Shown piece by piece: positions 1 to 6,703 of a DNA stretch of 16,606 bases. The first letter of the stretch is position 1, and every line of letters starts with the position of its first letter. A model generated the notes under the pieces. That model worked only from the letters and a program-made list of their open reading frames with translations. It was not told the DNA's origin and did no database searches. The translations under genes were made by a program, and so were the position numbers. The stretch is taken from contig JAGKWO010000064.1 in assembly GCA_021151835.1 (NCBI GenBank), forward strand, positions 1 through 16,606, read 5' to 3'. This stretch comes from Gammaproteobacteria bacterium. Lineage in GTDB: Bacteria; Pseudomonadota; Gammaproteobacteria; Pseudomonadales; Cellvibrionaceae.

Positions 1-732
1 CTCACCCTGCATTTATACTGCCGCACACCCTTCGGCAAATTGCACAAAACCAACCCCGATATTATCCAGCTAGCCAACATCATTGGCCGGTCGCCCTCGG
101 CTGTTGCCATGAAAGCCTGCAACTTCGCCAGCCTAGACCCAGCCCTCGCACAAAAAGGTTTAGCCGGAGCCAGCAAAGCCGACCGCGCCCTATGGGATGC
201 GTTTATGACCAACGCCACCGACATCGCGGAAAAAGCCGAAGCGCTCTATGAAACGCGCGTATTACCAACCGCGCCCAACACGCCCGATACAGAAAAACCC
301 CTTACATTCCCCACAGGCCCCACAGAAACCCTACGCGAAACCAAAGTGCGCCGCGTACAAGGCTTCTTTCGCCGCACCGTTCTAGAAAGCTACAACAACC
401 GCTGCGCAATTTCCGGTTTGGCAATTTCAGAGCTATTGGTAGCCAGCCACATTATTCCCTGGAAAGAAAATGAATCCCGCCGAGCAGACCCAACGAACGG
501 CATTGCATTGAATGCACTGTATGACAAAGCCTTTGATCGCCATTTAATTTCGTTTGATGAAGATTTTAGGTTAGTGCTGTCGGAGCGAATTAAAGCGCGG
601 GCTAAGGATGAGATGGCGAAAGAATATTTTTTGAAGCTTGAGGGTAGGGTTTTGGAAATGCCGTATAGGTTTTTTCCTGATTTAAGTTCGCTGAAAGAAC
701 ATCGGAATTTAACGAAAAATCAAGTAGGTTGA
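1..732 (+). CDS. HNH endonuclease, 5' end outside window
   Basis: This is the 3' part of a gene for a probable HNH-family nuclease. The frame is open to base 1, so the TTG at 40 is not a convincing start: the residues encoded before it (LTLHLYCRTPFGKLHK) join smoothly to the rest and resemble the N-terminal region of this family. The N-terminal part (IGRSPSAVAMKACNFASLDPAL) is a helical, possibly DNA-binding segment. The nuclease core lies at bases 385-555: YNNRCAISG, then SHIIPW at 445-462, then NGIALNALYDKAFDRHLISF. This is the His/Asn/His pattern of HNH_2-like domains. There is no second Cys pair, so it is not the four-Cys zinc HNH type. The first half is rich in GCC/ACC codons and the last third is AT-richer. 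Such genes are common in restriction and defence neighbourhoods, but nothing here ties it functionally to its neighbours. Family assignment is good; its substrate is unknown. Confidence 0.8.
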   Translation, partial: LTLHLYCRTPFGKLHKTNPDIIQLANIIGRSPSAVAMKACNFASLDPALAQKGLAGASKADRALWDAFMTNATDIAEKAEALYETRVLPTAPNTPDTEKPLTFPTGPTETLRETKVRRVQGFFRRTVLESYNNRCAISGLAISELLVASHIIPWKENESRRADPTNGIALNALYDKAFDRHLISFDEDFRLVLSERIKARAKDEMAKEYFLKLEGRVLEMPYRFFPDLSSLKEHRNLTKNQVG

Positions 733-760
733 GGCTAGCCGCAGGCTGAGCTAGCGAACC
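727..760. repeat. Imperfect inverted repeat over HNH stop codon
   Basis: GGTT (727-730) and GCTAGC (734-739) pair with GCTAGC (750-755) and AACC (757-760). This leaves a 10-nt loop and a small bulge, and the stop codon lies in the left arm. No T-run follows, so it is a poor intrinsic terminator. It may be an mRNA 3'-end hairpin or a dispersed repeat. The pairing is seen directly; the role is unknown. Confidence 0.35.
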
Positions 761-1094
761 GCAATAGTTTGAAAAGTCCGCAATATGCCCAAAGCAGACG
801 CCAGTTGAATTCGTGAAGAAGGCAGCGTAATTTATGAAAATCTCATCGTGCCAGTGGTACTAGCGCGGTGGAAAGGTCAGATTGGCAAGCGCATCCCGCG
901 TACAGATGGGCATTGCGACCAGAAGATTCACTCCAAATCTTTAATGAACTTGAAATTAGTTCTGTAGGGTGAGTTCTGGAAAAAGGCAATAAAAAGAGGC
1001 TAATCTTTAGATATATAATGTTCCTTAATGTACTTTGATCAAATTTCAGATAATTTTTTAACATTGTTAACTTAACTGGAGATATTAATTAAAT
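733..1094. other. Gene-free region, probably decayed DNA
   Basis: No convincing gene is seen here. One plus-strand frame is open from about 809 to 967 (it reads REEGSVIYENLIVPVVLARWKG), but it has no credible start and follows a stop, so it may be a gene remnant. I could not identify it. The minus-strand frame at 843-1064 shows no recognisable motif. The last 80 bases are AT-rich and carry the likely promoter and leader of the next gene. Confidence 0.4.
1014..1083 (+). promoter_or_regulatory. Possible promoter and leader of 291-aa gene
   Basis: A perfect TATAAT (1014-1019) could be a -10 box, but the sequence 17 bases upstream (A-rich) is not a -35 box. A second candidate is TTGATC (1035-1040) with a weak TTAACA 17 bases further on. 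An inverted repeat, TTAAC-att-GTTAA (1058-1070), lies just before the gene and could bind a regulator. GGAG at 1078-1081 is the only ribosome-binding-like sequence and sits 13 nt from the ATG, which is rather far. Confidence 0.3.
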
Positions 1095-1970
1095 ATGGCA
1101 GAAATATTGATCAGCTTTAAATTCGATGGACCAGATCAGAGCATTAAGAATCACCGGATTGATGCTCGTTTACTTGCAACAAGCTTGGAAAATTTCGCGA
1201 ACTTATTAGACGCAGCAGACAGTGCAATTTACAAGAGAGTTGGAGAATCTAATGTAAAGGTAAAGGCTAATTTTATTGAAGGATCATTTGGGGTTGAATT
1301 AATAATATGTGCCGACCCAGAAGTGCTCAAAGCTATAGGCTTGGTTGCAGCAGGAACGTTAGGGAGCGCATTTTCCTTATTGAGATCTCTTGCTGGTAGG
1401 ACCATTGATGAAATCGAAATTGATGAAAGCACTGAGTTAGCCAAAATTGTCGCTAGAGATGGTGCAGCCTTTCGAACCACCAAAAACGTCGCTACTCTAG
1501 TCAATAGTGGTAGCTTTCGATCAAGTCTAGATAAGTTGGTATACCAACCATTACAAACTTATGAGGAAGTAGACAAATTCGAGATTTTTGAGGGCTCGAT
1601 AGCTTCGGATATTGACCAGCCGGTTAAGATGTTTGAAGCGACTGATGATACAAGCGATTCTTATCGAAAAAAAGGGATACTTAAAGTTACAGCATCGGAG
1701 GAGAGCGAATCGGTAGCAGTTATCGAATTTGTAACGGCAAACAAAGAAACTGGAAATAGTGGCTGGAGAGTAAATTACTTGAACAAGGAAAACGTGGCGA
1801 TGAAAATCAAGGATGAGATTTTCCTAGAACAAATTAAGAAGACAAAAGGAACTCCAGCCATTTTCGCAACGAAATTTAAAGTTCGACTAAAAACCATTAA
1901 AAAACATGTAGAGGGTGTCGATGAAAAACATACGTACATAATCCTTAAGGTATTGGGTCCTAAAACGTAA
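1095..1970 (+). CDS. Unrecognised 291-aa protein, first gene of a cassette
   Basis: I do not recognise a named family. The protein is soluble-looking, with two parts. The N-terminal part (about 1-75) alternates strands and a helix: ILISFKFDGP, then HRIDARLLATSLENFANLLDAAD, then the strand-rich VKVKANFIEGSFGVELII. A hydrophobic, Gly/Ala-rich stretch (about 77-100, LKAIGLVAAGTLGSAFSLL) follows and could be a membrane-touching helix or a packed linker. The C-terminal part (about 190-291) looks like a small beta-rich domain (WRVNYLNKENVAMKIKDEIF, then FKVRLKT, then YIILKVLG). No Walker motif, nuclease motif or nucleotidyltransferase GS/DxD motif is visible. The ATG at 1095 is the first start in the frame. 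Two small membrane proteins follow on the same strand (37-nt gap), suggesting an operon in which this is the cytoplasmic partner. The gene is real; its function is unknown. Confidence 0.75.
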   Translation: MAEILISFKFDGPDQSIKNHRIDARLLATSLENFANLLDAADSAIYKRVGESNVKVKANFIEGSFGVELIICADPEVLKAIGLVAAGTLGSAFSLLRSLAGRTIDEIEIDESTELAKIVARDGAAFRTTKNVATLVNSGSFRSSLDKLVYQPLQTYEEVDKFEIFEGSIASDIDQPVKMFEATDDTSDSYRKKGILKVTASEESESVAVIEFVTANKETGNSGWRVNYLNKENVAMKIKDEIFLEQIKKTKGTPAIFATKFKVRLKTIKKHVEGVDEKHTYIILKVLGPKT

Positions 1971-2007
1971 TAATTGTCTACAATAAAGACTTCGAAGTGG
2001 TTACTTC

Positions 2008-2223
2008 ATGGAATACTTCCTGCTTTTGATACTGGTTTTCGTAAGCGGCTTCTTGATAACAGAGGTCATTACAAGAAAATATTTCGGTCGAATTGTCACC
2101 GTATATGTTCGACACAGAGACGGCACCAGAACGCCAATACAAATCAGGAGAGGGCGGGACAAAGAAGTTGATGCGCTTATAGCGGCAGCGAAAAAAGATA
2201 AGAATCCGGCGGTGCATCCTTGA
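2008..2223 (+). CDS. Small single-pass membrane protein (71 aa)
   Basis: An N-terminal hydrophobic helix (about residues 3-22, FLLLILVFVSGFLITEVI) is followed by a short, strongly charged tail with basic patches (TRKYF, RRGRDKEVD, AAKKDK). This predicts a membrane anchor with a cytoplasmic tail. There is no lipobox Cys. No good Shine-Dalgarno precedes the ATG, so translation may depend on coupling to the gene 37 nt upstream. Its last 4 nt overlap the start of the next gene. Two other frames cover the same bases (1974-2171 plus, 1978-2217 minus). I prefer this one because of its clear membrane-protein composition and the overlap downstream. No family recognised. Confidence 0.6.
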   Translation: MEYFLLLILVFVSGFLITEVITRKYFGRIVTVYVRHRDGTRTPIQIRRGRDKEVDALIAAAKKDKNPAVHP

Positions 2224-2582
2224 AACTCAAGTATGATGCTTTTAGCAGAGGGGCAATTGGGTTAAAGTCGACTATATTGGCTAGTGCTGCAACATGCGTT
2301 GCTTTTACTGTTAATAAATTGGATTTCATCGTTGGTGAGTTAAAAGCAGTTGCAATTACATTCGTTTCAGCATTGTTATTATTTTTTATAGAATCACTTT
2401 TTGTTGTAATAGTCGACAGAATTAATGATTGGGAAATTGACAGAAAAATTGCAGAAAACGAAAAAAACATCCGCAAACTACAAGCTTGCTATCCAACTGC
2501 AAACGTAAAACTGAAAAAGCAAATTCAATCCAAGATAGAAACGCTACAGAAAGAAAGCGTTAATCTGATTAGCAGGGTCTAA
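2220..2582 (+). CDS. Two-pass membrane protein with helical tail (120 aa)
   Basis: The start is TTG at 2220, giving a 4-nt TTGA overlap with the previous stop. No ATG or GTG occurs in frame nearby, so the TTG is likely correct. Two hydrophobic segments are visible: about 12-30 (AIGLKSTILASAATCVAFTV) and about 41-65 (AITFVSALLLFFIESLFVVIV). The rest (about 70-118) is highly charged and helical, with coiled-coil character (RKIAENEKNIRKLQ and LKKQIQSKIETLQKES). This hairpin-plus-coil layout resembles small membrane effectors and holins in general shape only; no homology is claimed. It is probably co-expressed with the 291-aa and 71-aa proteins. Family unknown. Confidence 0.65.
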   Translation: MKLKYDAFSRGAIGLKSTILASAATCVAFTVNKLDFIVGELKAVAITFVSALLLFFIESLFVVIVDRINDWEIDRKIAENEKNIRKLQACYPTANVKLKKQIQSKIETLQKESVNLISRV

Positions 2583-2610
2583 TTTGTTGGAATGCATTTC
2601 TCTTAATTCT

Positions 2611-2778
2611 TTAATCGCCCCCGAAAAAGCCACTCCACATGTAGTCGCCGCCAAAATTGGAGGTTTTCGGCGATTGATGCTTGGCCAGACGCTCTCAAGG
2701 CGTGAGGACGTCCAGCGAACCATGTGACCGCTTTTCGTTATATTCCGGCATCGGTTTTTCGGTGATCGCCCAAAGCTA
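2611..2778 (-). pseudogene. IS3-family transposase (OrfB) C-terminal remnant
   Basis: Read on the minus strand, this stretch encodes ITEKPMPEYNEKRSHGSLDV, then LTP, a stop, ERLAKHQSPKTSNFGG, ending at a TAA (2611-2613). The pattern EYNExRxHGSLxxLTP followed by a short SNF-like tail is characteristic of the C-terminal end of IS3-family DDE transposases. The in-frame TGA at 2695-2697, a TAG at 2776-2778 and the absence of any upstream transposase show it is a dead scar. No terminal inverted repeats or target duplication were identified. It marks past insertion of a mobile element between the small cassette and the druM operon. Confidence 0.7.
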
Positions 2779-2784
2779 CGACAG

Positions 2785-2859
2785 TTGTAACCAACCCTTT
2801 TGGACCTATCCTATATTTAGCGTCCATTAGGCTTTAGTAAAAGAAATAAATGGACTAAA
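2785..2859 (+). promoter_or_regulatory. Likely druM promoter with inverted repeat
   Basis: Between the transposase scar and druM, TTGTAA (2785-2790) and TATCCT (2807-2812, 16-nt spacing) form a weak promoter match. TATATT (2812-2817) is an alternative -10 box. Immediately downstream, TTTAG-cg-TCCATT (2816-2828) is the inverse of AATGGACTAAA (2849-2859) apart from the two-base insert, and the right arm ends 3 nt before the druM ATG. This could be an operator or a leader hairpin hiding the translation start. No Shine-Dalgarno is visible. The repeat is seen; its function is inferred. Confidence 0.35.
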
Positions 2860-2862
2860 TTA

Positions 2863-4110
2863 ATGTCTGACATAAATGCGATGAGTAACAAGAAATTTAA
2901 ATTTTATGAATTCTTCGCCGGGGGAGGTATGGCTCGTGCCGGTCTCGGCGAGAAGTGGGAATGTTGTTTTGCAAACGATATAGATCGCGTTAAAGCGCTT
3001 ACTTATAAAAAAAATTGGGGGCCCGAGCATTTTGATGATCGAGATGTTCGCGAGGTGAAAGTTCGAGACTTAAAAAGATCTGTAGACTTAGCTTGGGCAT
3101 CGTTCCCGTGTCAAGATCTATCAATCGCTGGCAATGGTCTAGGAATAGGCACTTCTAATTCAGATGCTGTTACGCGATCTGGTGCGGTTTGGCCTTTCCT
3201 TGATTTGATGTGTGAATTGGTAATCGAGTCGAGACAACCTCCTCTGATCGTTTTGGAGAACGTATTGGGATTGATTACCCTCGAAGGTGGGAAAGACTTT
3301 TCAACGATTTGTACCCAGCTTCTGGATATGGGCTATCGATGCGGTGCTGTAATTTTAGATGCCAAATATTTTCTACCTCAATCGAGACCGCGCGTATTCA
3401 TTATTGCAATAAATGGCAATATTCGTCTTCCAAAAAATCTCACCACCCAAATCCCCTTAGAAAATTGGCACCCACCGATTTTGTTTAGGGCATACAAGGC
3501 TCTTCCAAAGGCCGTTCAAGAGCAATGGGTTTGGTGGGATTTGGGTATCGCGCCCATCTTACCAAAAAATGCACTCGACGAAGTAATAGATTTTAACGAC
3601 GCCCATTGGCATGCCCCAGAAGAAACTAAACGAATAGTTAGCATGATGGCGCCCTCTCACATGGAACGACTCATCGAAGCTAAATCGTCAAACAGCAACA
3701 AAATTGGGAGCTTGTATTTTCGAATGCGCCGAGAGAAAGGCATTAATAAGCAGCGAGCTGAAATTTCATTTTCAGATGTTCTTGGTTGTTTGAGAACCCC
3801 TAGAGGCGGTGCATCTCGCCCTAGGATTATAGTTGCGGGAGCAGGCGAAGTTAGAACGCGCATGCTTTCAATACCAGAAGCTTCTGCTTTAATGGGGTTA
3901 AGCCCTGAATACGTACTTCCAGATGTCTATCAGCATGCATTTAAAATATTAGGTGATGGTGTGGCAGTACCGTCAGTCCGCTTTCTTGCGGACCGGCTCT
4001 TGGAGCCATTGGTTGCCGCATCACGAGACTCATCACACTTTCAGAACGATAATTATATGCTGTCAGATAAATCAATTTCATCGGTAGTTTATACATGGAA
4101 TCAAAGTTGA
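2863..4110 (+). CDS. druM: Cytosine-5 DNA methyltransferase, Druantia II DruM
   Basis: This is a complete m5C methyltransferase (415 aa) that transfers a methyl group from SAM to cytosine in a specific DNA site. Motif I is FFAGGG (17-22), the catalytic PCQ loop has Cys83, motif VI is ENV (132-134) and motif VIII is QSRPR (173-177). A variable target-recognition region (about 190-330) follows. The C-terminal motifs IX and X are near RMLSIPEASALMGL (333-346) and GDGVAVPSVRFLADRL (364-379). Motif X usually reads GNAVP or GNSVP, and here it reads GDGVAVP. Met1 is used as start, but Met7 (ATG at 2881) fits almost as well and neither has a clear ribosome-binding site. It opens a four-gene operon and overlaps the next gene by 16 nt. 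The family is certain. The DruM role rests on the neighbours: it probably protects self DNA, and its target site cannot be read from sequence. Confidence 0.9.
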   Translation: MSDINAMSNKKFKFYEFFAGGGMARAGLGEKWECCFANDIDRVKALTYKKNWGPEHFDDRDVREVKVRDLKRSVDLAWASFPCQDLSIAGNGLGIGTSNSDAVTRSGAVWPFLDLMCELVIESRQPPLIVLENVLGLITLEGGKDFSTICTQLLDMGYRCGAVILDAKYFLPQSRPRVFIIAINGNIRLPKNLTTQIPLENWHPPILFRAYKALPKAVQEQWVWWDLGIAPILPKNALDEVIDFNDAHWHAPEETKRIVSMMAPSHMERLIEAKSSNSNKIGSLYFRMRREKGINKQRAEISFSDVLGCLRTPRGGASRPRIIVAGAGEVRTRMLSIPEASALMGLSPEYVLPDVYQHAFKILGDGVAVPSVRFLADRLLEPLVAASRDSSHFQNDNYMLSDKSISSVVYTWNQS

Positions 4111-6689
4111 TTAGTGGATCAGAAGAAACATCTTGCGTACGACCTCCAAAAATACCGGCGGTGTTACCAGTAACTTTCGATGACTGGGAGTGTACATTAG
4201 TCCCCTACTTTCTAGGCATAGGATCTGATGGTGATGATAGTCCCATACAAGCCATTGAAATTACGCGTCGCACATTAGCCTTAGCTTGCAGCGTTTCTTT
4301 TGATCAAGAAAATGAGGTCGAAAGCGCCTTTCGGCAAATTCTGTCCAACGATCCATTTTTGAAAACCTCTCTACGCTACGGATCTTCACGTCGCCCACAA
4401 TTAAAAATACCAAATTGTTTCACTTATCTTGCTTTTACTCTATTGATAGATAGCTTAGGGGAAGCAGCTAAATACGGTGAATTCCGCTTAAAACTCATGA
4501 GCTGGTTAGGAGTTACGACAACTTTCCCGAACCTAAGAGGTGTCGCGCTCATGTGGGAGAGTCTAGTGACCTGGCTAGATGCTCGCATCGGAGAGGGCGA
4601 ACCCTATCGTAGATTAATTTTGCCTGACCAAGGTAGTTGGAGACATATAGGGTACACGCGCAGACTATCATTCCCGAATAAAAGTGATCGAAAACTTGTA
4701 GCAAATTTTTGTAGAAATTATGTACAGCATAAACCAATCCCGCACGTTATTCTTGAGCAGTTTCCTCGTCAGCTAAACGATCAGACATCATGGGGCTTAC
4801 ATCGCGCGTTTAACGAGTTTCGTAACGCTTACTATTTACAACGCCGCGCATTGCAAGATCTTCCATTTTGGCGATTAATCGAAAGTAGCGTTGGGCAAAA
4901 TGAAAGGATTTGTCATAACTCAACCATTGAAATGATTTTTAACGGAAAATCACTTGTATTCACTGCAGAGATTATTGATCAGCAGAGCTTTGGTCCAGTT
5001 GAGTCATTAAGCGAAGCTCTATTTTTGGCCAAGGTCGAGCGAAGTAAAAATCTTGCGGTTTCAGCTGCGACAGGCATCATATATTTTCGATGCGTATCTC
5101 CCGGCAGATGGAGGGCGGAACAAAATCCAAACGACTCTGTACTCGGCCTACATGTAGCGATAGCTGAGCGCCACAGTACAAAACTAGGAAGTAATTTAGA
5201 GGGCTTAATTTCAAGTGATGGATGGCATATTACAACTGAGCCACGTTCGCTGAAAAGCATTGAGGATACTCTTCAGCAATTAAAACTAATCAGCATTCCG
5301 AGATCCGGGATAACTCGTCCCTATTTATCAGGCGGTATTCGAACAGGCGGCGTTTGGTTAGGTCGACCAAGATTTTTGCCAGCGATTGATTCTGACACGT
5401 TGGATTGTGTTGTGCGTAAAGTCTCACTTGATGGAACCAACCCTAAGCTCGAGCTTAGTATTGAGGGGGGAAGATTGAATGCCCCGCAACCTATCGAAGG
5501 GGCCTACACGATACATCCGAAACTGCTTTCATCCGAGGAGCAGGTACCTTGGAGCCTACGCGTTCGATTCTCTAAAAATGCCGTAGTACATGGAACATAT
5601 TCTTGCGCAAATGCCAAACTACCACTACTCCTAGATTGGAAGCGAGGAGCGCCTACTAAGTTAAGCATAGAATTTATGGCTTTTACATGGGAGGAGCATG
5701 AACCGGCTTGTGCAGATGTTCTTGAAGCGATATATGCAAGTGGTCGAAGTGGATGGGAGGAAGCTGAATTAATTGCCATTCTGAGAAGCGCTGACGACCA
5801 TATTAATCCCTGGTTTCTATTGCGTGCGATTGCCGATGCGGGCGTAGCTAAGCCGCACCTCCGTGTTGGCTGGAAGGGACGGGTCTGGACGCTAAATGAA
5901 CCTACAATTATTCAAGCGCGTTATGGTGAAAAAGAAATAGCTATAGTTGAGGGCGCGCTTTGCAATCAGTTACTCGACGATTTTAAACTCGCAGTTAGAG
6001 GATACGGAGGGACCGCTTTTCGCAGGTTAGGTGTAACTGACTGGGCGGTCCCGATAATTGGGGCGGTAAATGTGCCCGCAAGAGCGCTTGCAGAGCGCTT
6101 AGGGTGGCGTTATGCCTCTGAGATTGAATCCCCCGCTGCTGATGCTTTGGAAACAAATCATCAAGCGTTGCATTACACTGTTGCGGCGAATTGGTGTTGG
6201 CACTCACGCAGATTTATTTCACGACAGGCTCACCATAGTAGCATTCGATTGACGCGCCTGGTTCATAACGGCGGTCGTGATCACGACATATACAAAATCG
6301 AATCTAAGGGGCGATCCTTCCATTATCTATCACGAACTACCGCTATTGCATTAGCTCACTCTATATCACAAGTCCCTCTTTTTGAGTGGCATGCTAACGA
6401 AGAAATATTGTCTCTAAAAGCGAGCGATGGAGGTTTACCTGACGCCATTGCGATGGAGCTCCGGCGACTCATGCTTAGAAATGGTGGACCTGGTGATGCT
6501 AGCTATTATTATCCAGCTAATGAGCAAACAATACATCAACTCAATCATCGCTTACCAGGTTGCATTAAAGGCATTGATTCATTATCGGTTGAAAATAATT
6601 TCGATGCTGTAAACCAAGCCCTTAGATCTTTACATCAATTACGTCCACATTGGATAGACGGTAAAATTACACTTAATAAAATTAGGTAG
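4095..6689 (+). CDS. druF: Druantia type II protein DruF
   Basis: This 864-aa protein lies between the methyltransferase and the DruG-like gene, the place and approximate size of DruF in Druantia type II. I see no Walker motif, nuclease motif or membrane segment. A conserved-looking N-terminal region (about 145-210) contains RGVALMWESLVTWLDARIG and LILPDQGSWRHIGYTRRLSF. Around residues 540-605 the sequence (DVLEAIYASGRSGWEEAELI, then NPWFLLRAIADAGV, then GWKGRVWTL) has the helix-helix-strand feel of a winged-helix domain, so DNA binding or protein docking is possible. The ATG at 4095 lies 16 nt inside druM, so translation is probably coupled. The next gene starts 14 nt after the stop. The naming rests mainly on operon context; the biochemical role is unknown. 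Confidence 0.75.
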   Translation: MESKLISGSEETSCVRPPKIPAVLPVTFDDWECTLVPYFLGIGSDGDDSPIQAIEITRRTLALACSVSFDQENEVESAFRQILSNDPFLKTSLRYGSSRRPQLKIPNCFTYLAFTLLIDSLGEAAKYGEFRLKLMSWLGVTTTFPNLRGVALMWESLVTWLDARIGEGEPYRRLILPDQGSWRHIGYTRRLSFPNKSDRKLVANFCRNYVQHKPIPHVILEQFPRQLNDQTSWGLHRAFNEFRNAYYLQRRALQDLPFWRLIESSVGQNERICHNSTIEMIFNGKSLVFTAEIIDQQSFGPVESLSEALFLAKVERSKNLAVSAATGIIYFRCVSPGRWRAEQNPNDSVLGLHVAIAERHSTKLGSNLEGLISSDGWHITTEPRSLKSIEDTLQQLKLISIPRSGITRPYLSGGIRTGGVWLGRPRFLPAIDSDTLDCVVRKVSLDGTNPKLELSIEGGRLNAPQPIEGAYTIHPKLLSSEEQVPWSLRVRFSKNAVVHGTYSCANAKLPLLLDWKRGAPTKLSIEFMAFTWEEHEPACADVLEAIYASGRSGWEEAELIAILRSADDHINPWFLLRAIADAGVAKPHLRVGWKGRVWTLNEPTIIQARYGEKEIAIVEGALCNQLLDDFKLAVRGYGGTAFRRLGVTDWAVPIIGAVNVPARALAERLGWRYASEIESPAADALETNHQALHYTVAANWCWHSRRFISRQAHHSSIRLTRLVHNGGRDHDIYKIESKGRSFHYLSRTTAIALAHSISQVPLFEWHANEEILSLKASDGGLPDAIAMELRRLMLRNGGPGDASYYYPANEQTIHQLNHRLPGCIKGIDSLSVENNFDAVNQALRSLHQLRPHWIDGKITLNKIR

Positions 6690-6703
6690 GAATAAAAATA
6701 ATC

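Noticed and set aside
843..1064. 73-codon minus-strand frame before the 291-aa gene
   Set aside because: It has a low-complexity start, no ribosome-binding site and no motif, and it overlaps the likely promoter of the plus-strand cassette.
1978..2476. Minus-strand open frames of 79 and 99 codons opposite the two small membrane genes
   Set aside because: The plus-strand frames have clear membrane-protein composition, follow in an operon-like row and overlap by 4 nt. The minus frames have none of this.
2645..2672. Hairpin CGCCG ... CGGCG suggesting a terminator for the small cassette
   Set aside because: The bases are explained as part of the transposase remnant coding sequence. The stem is interrupted and no T-run follows.
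3007..3014. A8 tract in druM (others at about 7455 in druG and 13676 in druE, and a T8 at about 9492) as a phase-variation switch
   Set aside because: Such tracts are expected in AT-rich genes. They sit mid-gene, all frames are intact, and no promoter spacing depends on them.
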